Assembly: GCF_001938985.1 (NCBI RefSeq)
Contig: NZ_MKIN01000021.1
Span: forward strand, 558,001-622,000
From: Gillisella taibaishanensis
GTDB taxonomy: Bacteria; Pseudomonadota; Alphaproteobacteria; Rhizobiales; Rhizobiaceae
Direction of reading: 5' to 3'
Length of the DNA stretch: 64,000 nt
Numbering within the stretch: position 1 is the stretch's first letter; every line of letters begins with the position of its first letter. The position numbers were made by a program, and so were the translations under genes. The notes under the pieces are model-generated. The model was not told the origin of the DNA, did no database searches, and worked only from the letters and a program-made list of their open reading frames with translations. This document shows, one piece after another, positions 60,553-64,000 of the stretch.

Positions 60553-60661
60553 CAGTAGCACCTGAAGGCAAATCCACTTCGCAGCCAGCTGACGGCAAGG
60601 GTACCGATCATGGCGCAAAACAGATTTGGAACACCTTGTTCTTCAAGAGATTTTGCCGAAC

Positions 60662-61300
60662 TTAGACCTTGCTCGGAAAGCGCCTGTTGAGCTCGGTGAC
60701 CTCGTCGCAGGTGAGCGGCCTCGTCTTTTCGCCGCGCAGCATCAGGAAAAGCTTGGCGGTCTCTTCCAGTTCCTCGGCCGCATAGACGGCTTCGGCCAAA
60801 TCAGCGCCGGCGACGACGGGGCCGTGGTTGGCAAGCAGAACGGCATGGGCGTTCTCGGTTCTCTCAGCCACCGCCTCGGCCAGGGCCTCGTCTCCCGGGG
60901 GAAAGTAAGGCACCAGCGGCAGGCGGCCCACACGCATCGCATAATAGGCGGTCAGCGGCGGCAGCACGTCGTCGGTGTTCAGATCGCAGAGGCAGCTGAC
61001 AGCCACGCAATGGGTGGAATGCAGATGCACCACCGCCCCTGCCCTTGGCCGGGTGCGATACATCACCCGATGCAGGAAGGCTTCCTTGGTCGGCGCGTCA
61101 CCGGAGACATGGCGACCCGTTTCGTCCAGCTTCGAAATCCGGGCCGGATCAATAGTCCCCATGGAGGAGCCCGTCGGGGTCATCAGCCAGCCATCCTCGG
61201 TGCGCAGGCTGATATTGCCGGTCGAGCCGGCGGTCAGCCCACGGTCGAACAACGATTTGGCATAGGTGGCGATTTGGTCGCGCAGTTTGGTTTCGCTCAT
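60662..61300 (-). CDS. otnC: 3-oxo-tetronate 4-phosphate decarboxylase
   Basis: This 212-residue class II aldolase-family enzyme has GLTAGSTGNISLR, the metal His pair VVHLHSTHCVAVS and a later His in LLANHGPVVAG. In the tetronate pathway OtnC decarboxylates 3-oxo-tetronate 4-phosphate to dihydroxyacetone phosphate. It is directly coupled to the otnK gene (4-base ATGA overlap), which supports the assignment. It is the last gene of the operon. Confidence 0.9.
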   Translation of the reverse strand: MSETKLRDQIATYAKSLFDRGLTAGSTGNISLRTEDGWLMTPTGSSMGTIDPARISKLDETGRHVSGDAPTKEAFLHRVMYRTRPRAGAVVHLHSTHCVAVSCLCDLNTDDVLPPLTAYYAMRVGRLPLVPYFPPGDEALAEAVAERTENAHAVLLANHGPVVAGADLAEAVYAAEELEETAKLFLMLRGEKTRPLTCDEVTELNRRFPSKV

Positions 61301-62559
61301 CCGGCTATCTCCAGCGCCCGTTCGAAGAAATCAGGCCCGCCGAAATTGCCGCTCTTTAGCGCCACCTGCAACGGTGTTTGCGACAGCGTCACAGTCCAGG
61401 GCACGCCGGGAGCGATTTCCGCGCCGATAGATAGACCCTTGATATCAAGCGCCGAAATGACCGCGCCGGAGGTTTCCCCGCCTGCCACCAGAAGCCGGTG
61501 CACCCCGTCCGACACCAGCGCTTTTGCAATTTCGGCCAGTGCATGTTCCATCAGTTCGCCGGAACGCTGCCGGCCGTAGCGCAGCTGATTGGCCTCGACT
61601 TCCTCAGGGTCGGCGGAGCCATAGATCACCACAGGCTGATCCTGCCGCTGCTGGCTTGCCCAAGCCAGCGCCAGCTCCACGACCGGCCTGCCATCGGCCA
61701 GTGCTTCCAGGTCGATCTTGAAGTTCGGCCACAAATCCCTGGCGCGCGCCAACTGTTGGCGGGTTGCCGCCGAACAACTGCCTGAAAGAATGGCCGTTTT
61801 GACCTTGGCATCGACGACCTTTGAGGCATCGCTTGCCGGCTTCGGCGTGATACCGAAATTGGCAGGCAGGCCCATGGCCAGCGCCGAGCCGCCGGTCAGC
61901 AGCTTGTGGTCGCGCACGGCGCGACCCAGCGCCCGCAGGTGATCGTCATTGATGGCGTCAACCACGACATGCCGCTTGCCAGCCGCGATAGACGCCTCGA
62001 AGGCTTGCGTGATCGCAGTGTCGCCAGCCGACACCACGTCGTAGGGAATGAGTCCGACTGGATAAGCCGATTGCGTTGCCATCAGCGCCACCAGATCCGA
62101 CTGGCGCATGGGCGTCAGCGGATGATCCTTCATCGGCGAATCCTGCAACAGCTGGCGCCCGACGAACAGATGGCCGTTGAAGACGGTCCGCCCATTCTTG
62201 GGAAAAGCCGGGCAGACCACGGCAATCTCGGCGCCGAGCGCATCGGCAAGTGCATCGGCAACCGGGCCGATATTGCCTTCCGCGGTCGAATCGAAGGTCG
62301 AGCAATATTTGAAGAAAATTTGCCGGGCACCCCGATGTTGCAGCCAGGCCAGCGCCTCCAGCGACTGCGACACCGCATCGGCTGCGGCAATCGTGCGGGA
62401 TTTTAGCGCGACGACCACGGCTTGCGCCTCACCGATATCGAAATCCTCGTTCGGAATGCCTATTGTCATCGCCACCTGCATTCCCTCGCGGGCGATGATG
62501 CTGGCAATATCAGTGGCGCCGGTAAAGTCGTCGGCGATGACGCCGAGAAGAATACTCAT
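61297..62559 (-). CDS. otnK: 3-oxo-tetronate kinase (DUF1537 family)
   Basis: This 420-residue four-carbon acid-sugar kinase has the N-terminal substrate-binding domain (LLGVIADDFTGATDIA; KYCSTFDSTAEGNIGPV; CPAFPKNGRTVFNGHLFV) and the C-terminal nucleotide-binding domain (LVAGGETSGAVISAL). OtnK phosphorylates 3-oxo-tetronate at the 4-position using ATP. It lies 3 bases after the isomerase gene. Neighbouring isomerase, decarboxylase and dehydrogenase genes match the published D-threonate/L-threonate/D-erythronate gene sets. Confidence 0.93.
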   Translation of the reverse strand: MSILLGVIADDFTGATDIASIIAREGMQVAMTIGIPNEDFDIGEAQAVVVALKSRTIAAADAVSQSLEALAWLQHRGARQIFFKYCSTFDSTAEGNIGPVADALADALGAEIAVVCPAFPKNGRTVFNGHLFVGRQLLQDSPMKDHPLTPMRQSDLVALMATQSAYPVGLIPYDVVSAGDTAITQAFEASIAAGKRHVVVDAINDDHLRALGRAVRDHKLLTGGSALAMGLPANFGITPKPASDASKVVDAKVKTAILSGSCSAATRQQLARARDLWPNFKIDLEALADGRPVVELALAWASQQRQDQPVVIYGSADPEEVEANQLRYGRQRSGELMEHALAEIAKALVSDGVHRLLVAGGETSGAVISALDIKGLSIGAEIAPGVPWTVTLSQTPLQVALKSGNFGGPDFFERALEIAG

Positions 62560-62562
62560 CGC

Positions 62563-63339
62563 TCAGCTCCGTCTATAGACATCGAACCAGCCGAGGCCGT
62601 CGAGCGTTTTGCCGCGCGGATTGTATTCGCAGCCGACAAAGCCGGCATAGCCCAGGCGGTCCAGTTCGGAAAACACGAAAGGATAGTTCAATTCCTCACC
62701 ATCAGGCTCGTTGCGCGAGGGTATGCTGGCGATCTGGACATGGCCGACATGGGCGAAGTCGCGCCTCAGCCGTATCGTCACGTCGCCATGCAGGATCTGG
62801 CAGTGATAGATGTCGAACTGCAGTTTGACATTGGGCAGGCTGGCCGCTTCGATCACCTGCAGGGCACGGTCAAAACTGTTGAGGAAATAGCCGGGCATGT
62901 TGCGGCTATTGATCGGCTCCAGCAACAGGTCGATGCCCTTCTCTGCCAGCCGGCGCGAGGCATGATCGACTGCCCGCAGATAGCTGGCCTTGGCATCCGC
63001 ATCGGCGGCATCAGCCTGTCCCGCCATCATATGGATCCGGTTGACGCCGGTAGCCTCGGCATACTCAAGCGCCCGTTCAACACCGGATTTGAATTCGTCG
63101 AAACGTTCAGGCAGAGCGGCAAGACCGCGCTCGCCCGCGGCCCAGTCGCCGGGCGGCATGTTGAACAGTGCTTGCGTCAGATTGTTGCGCACCAGCCGCT
63201 CCTGGATCGCCTCGGGCGCAAAATCATAGGGAAACAGATATTCGACGGCGGAAAATCCGGCTTGCGCCGCTGCATCGAACCGGTCGAGGAACGACCATTC
63301 CGTAAACATCATCGTCAGATTGGCGGCAAAGATGGGCAT
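62563..63339 (-). CDS. otnI: 2-oxo-tetronate isomerase (hydroxypyruvate isomerase-like)
   Basis: This 258-residue TIM-barrel protein has AANLTMMFTEWSFLDRFDAAAQAGFSAVE-type family features at the start, LLLEPINSRNMPGYFL with the metal Glu, and LQFDIYHCQI. OtnI converts 2-oxo-tetronate to 3-oxo-tetronate. The ATG at 63339 is taken as start; a TTG at 63345 that overlaps the ltnD stop and has AAAGG upstream is a real alternative. Confidence 0.9.
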   Translation of the reverse strand: MPIFAANLTMMFTEWSFLDRFDAAAQAGFSAVEYLFPYDFAPEAIQERLVRNNLTQALFNMPPGDWAAGERGLAALPERFDEFKSGVERALEYAEATGVNRIHMMAGQADAADADAKASYLRAVDHASRRLAEKGIDLLLEPINSRNMPGYFLNSFDRALQVIEAASLPNVKLQFDIYHCQILHGDVTIRLRRDFAHVGHVQIASIPSRNEPDGEELNYPFVFSELDRLGYAGFVGCEYNPRGKTLDGLGWFDVYRRS

Positions 63340-63341
63340 GA

Positions 63342-64000
63342 TCAATTTGCCTTTTCAGGTAGTGTCGCGCCTGATAGCTGCGCATAGAGACGGGCAAGCG
63401 AGGAATCGTCATCGCGGCCCATACCCGCTCCGGAAGCGGCAAGATACATCTGCAGTGCCGCAGCGCTCAAGGGCACGGGATAGCGTTCGCTGCGGGCCAT
63501 GTCCTGGATGATACCGAGATCCTTGACGAAGATTTCGATGGCGCTGAGCGGCGTATAATCGCCCGACAGCACATGCGGAATGCGGTTTTCGAACATCCAG
63601 GAATTGCCGGCCGAGGCCGTAATCACTTCATAAACCTTGGCGAGGTCGAGGCCCTGCTTTGCGGCAAACGTGATCGCCTCGCAGGCCGCAGCGATATGAA
63701 CGCCGGCCAGCAGCTGATTGATCATCTTGAAAGCGGCACCAAAGCCGGCGCTGTCGCCGAGTTCATAGACCTTGGCGGCCATGGCATCGAGAGCGGGACG
63801 GGCAGCGGCAAAGGCCGCCGGCGTGCCTGAGGCCATGACTGTCAATTCGCCGCTGGCGGCTCGGGCCGCGCCGCCCGAAATCGGTGCGTCGAGATAATGT
63901 ACGCCTTTTTCTTCCAGCCGGGCAGCCAGCTTGCGGGCAATGGCAGGGTCCATGGTGGCCGACGAGACGAAGACTGAGCCGGGGCGCAGGCTATCGGCGA
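63342..64000 (-). CDS. ltnD: L-threonate dehydrogenase, partial at right edge
   Basis: The visible 219 residues are the C-terminal part of a beta-hydroxyacid dehydrogenase: RPGSVFVSSATMDPAIAR, then YLDAPISGGAARAASGELTVM and the catalytic Lys in FGAAFKMINQLLAG. The N-terminal NAD-binding domain lies beyond base 64000. LtnD oxidises L-threonate to 2-oxo-tetronate, the entry step of the pathway. The related DerO/DtnA-type dehydrogenases of the same family cannot be excluded. Confidence 0.85.
   Translation of the reverse strand, partial: ADSLRPGSVFVSSATMDPAIARKLAARLEEKGVHYLDAPISGGAARAASGELTVMASGTPAAFAAARPALDAMAAKVYELGDSAGFGAAFKMINQLLAGVHIAAACEAITFAAKQGLDLAKVYEVITASAGNSWMFENRIPHVLSGDYTPLSAIEIFVKDLGIIQDMARSERYPVPLSAAALQMYLAASGAGMGRDDDSSLARLYAQLSGATLPEKAN

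Overview
The window looks like chromosome or chromid sequence of a Rhizobiaceae-type alphaproteobacterium (Rhizobium/Agrobacterium/Allorhizobium-like). The grounds are a GC-rich, densely packed layout of solute-uptake plus catabolic-enzyme operons, gene families typical of rhizobia (ribose-type ABC importers, SorC, LacI and FCD-GntR regulators, an RHH_4 protein, tetronate catabolism) and short palindromic repeats with the CCGG/CCACTTTTCC core seen in that family. I see no rRNA, tRNA, CRISPR array, phage or intact insertion sequence. Taxonomy and functions are read from the sequence alone; no database search was possible.

Layout. 0.2-6.8 kb: a GntR regulator divergent from an aromatic-degradation operon (amidohydrolase, two-domain extradiol dioxygenase, FAD hydroxylase, MFS importer, fumarylacetoacetate-hydrolase-family protein). 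7.0-10.3 kb: a periplasmic GMC dehydrogenase (cytochrome c, large subunit with a three-Cys motif, Tat-exported small subunit) led by a glyoxalase-family gene with a TTG start. 10.5-15.8 kb: an RHH protein, then a five-gene minus-strand cluster with three nucleotidyltransferase domains, a HAD phosphatase, a glycerophosphodiesterase-like protein and a putative glycosyltransferase. 15.9-26 kb: two SDR dehydrogenases, a ribose-type ABC importer and, divergently, a split transketolase, an FGGY kinase and a SorC regulator, together a polyol or rare-sugar pathway. 26-30.3 kb: an RND efflux pair.

30.4-33.5 kb: a diverged adenylosuccinate-synthetase paralog and a VWA-like protein, divergent from an NrtR-type regulator, with a striking repeat-rich control region; this is my best candidate for an undescribed system. 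33.6-36 kb: a TMEM175-like channel, a cupin and a PQQ-type aldose dehydrogenase. 36-44.9 kb: a LacI-controlled ABC importer with a phosphotriesterase-like hydrolase, a PF07090 protein, a PfkB kinase (opposite strand), a BtpA-family protein and an M20 amidohydrolase, substrate unknown. 45.1-50.4 kb: cytochrome b561, a proline-rich exported protein, an OB-fold protein divergent from a two-component system (an arrangement like ygiW/qseBC) and an L,D-transpeptidase-like protein.

50.4-60.5 kb: a MarR-controlled, Dpp-type ABC importer with two FAD amine/amino-acid oxidases, an SDR and a cupin, probably for an amine, modified amino acid or opine-like compound. A 14-bp inverted repeat before the ATPase gene shares its core with a site before marR. 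60.7-64 kb: the tetronate pathway operon ltnD-otnI-otnK-otnC; ltnD runs off the right edge.

Most operons pair uptake, a few enzymes and a local regulator. In several of them matching DNA sites lie in front of the genes, and these are the parts of the window that can be tested most directly.
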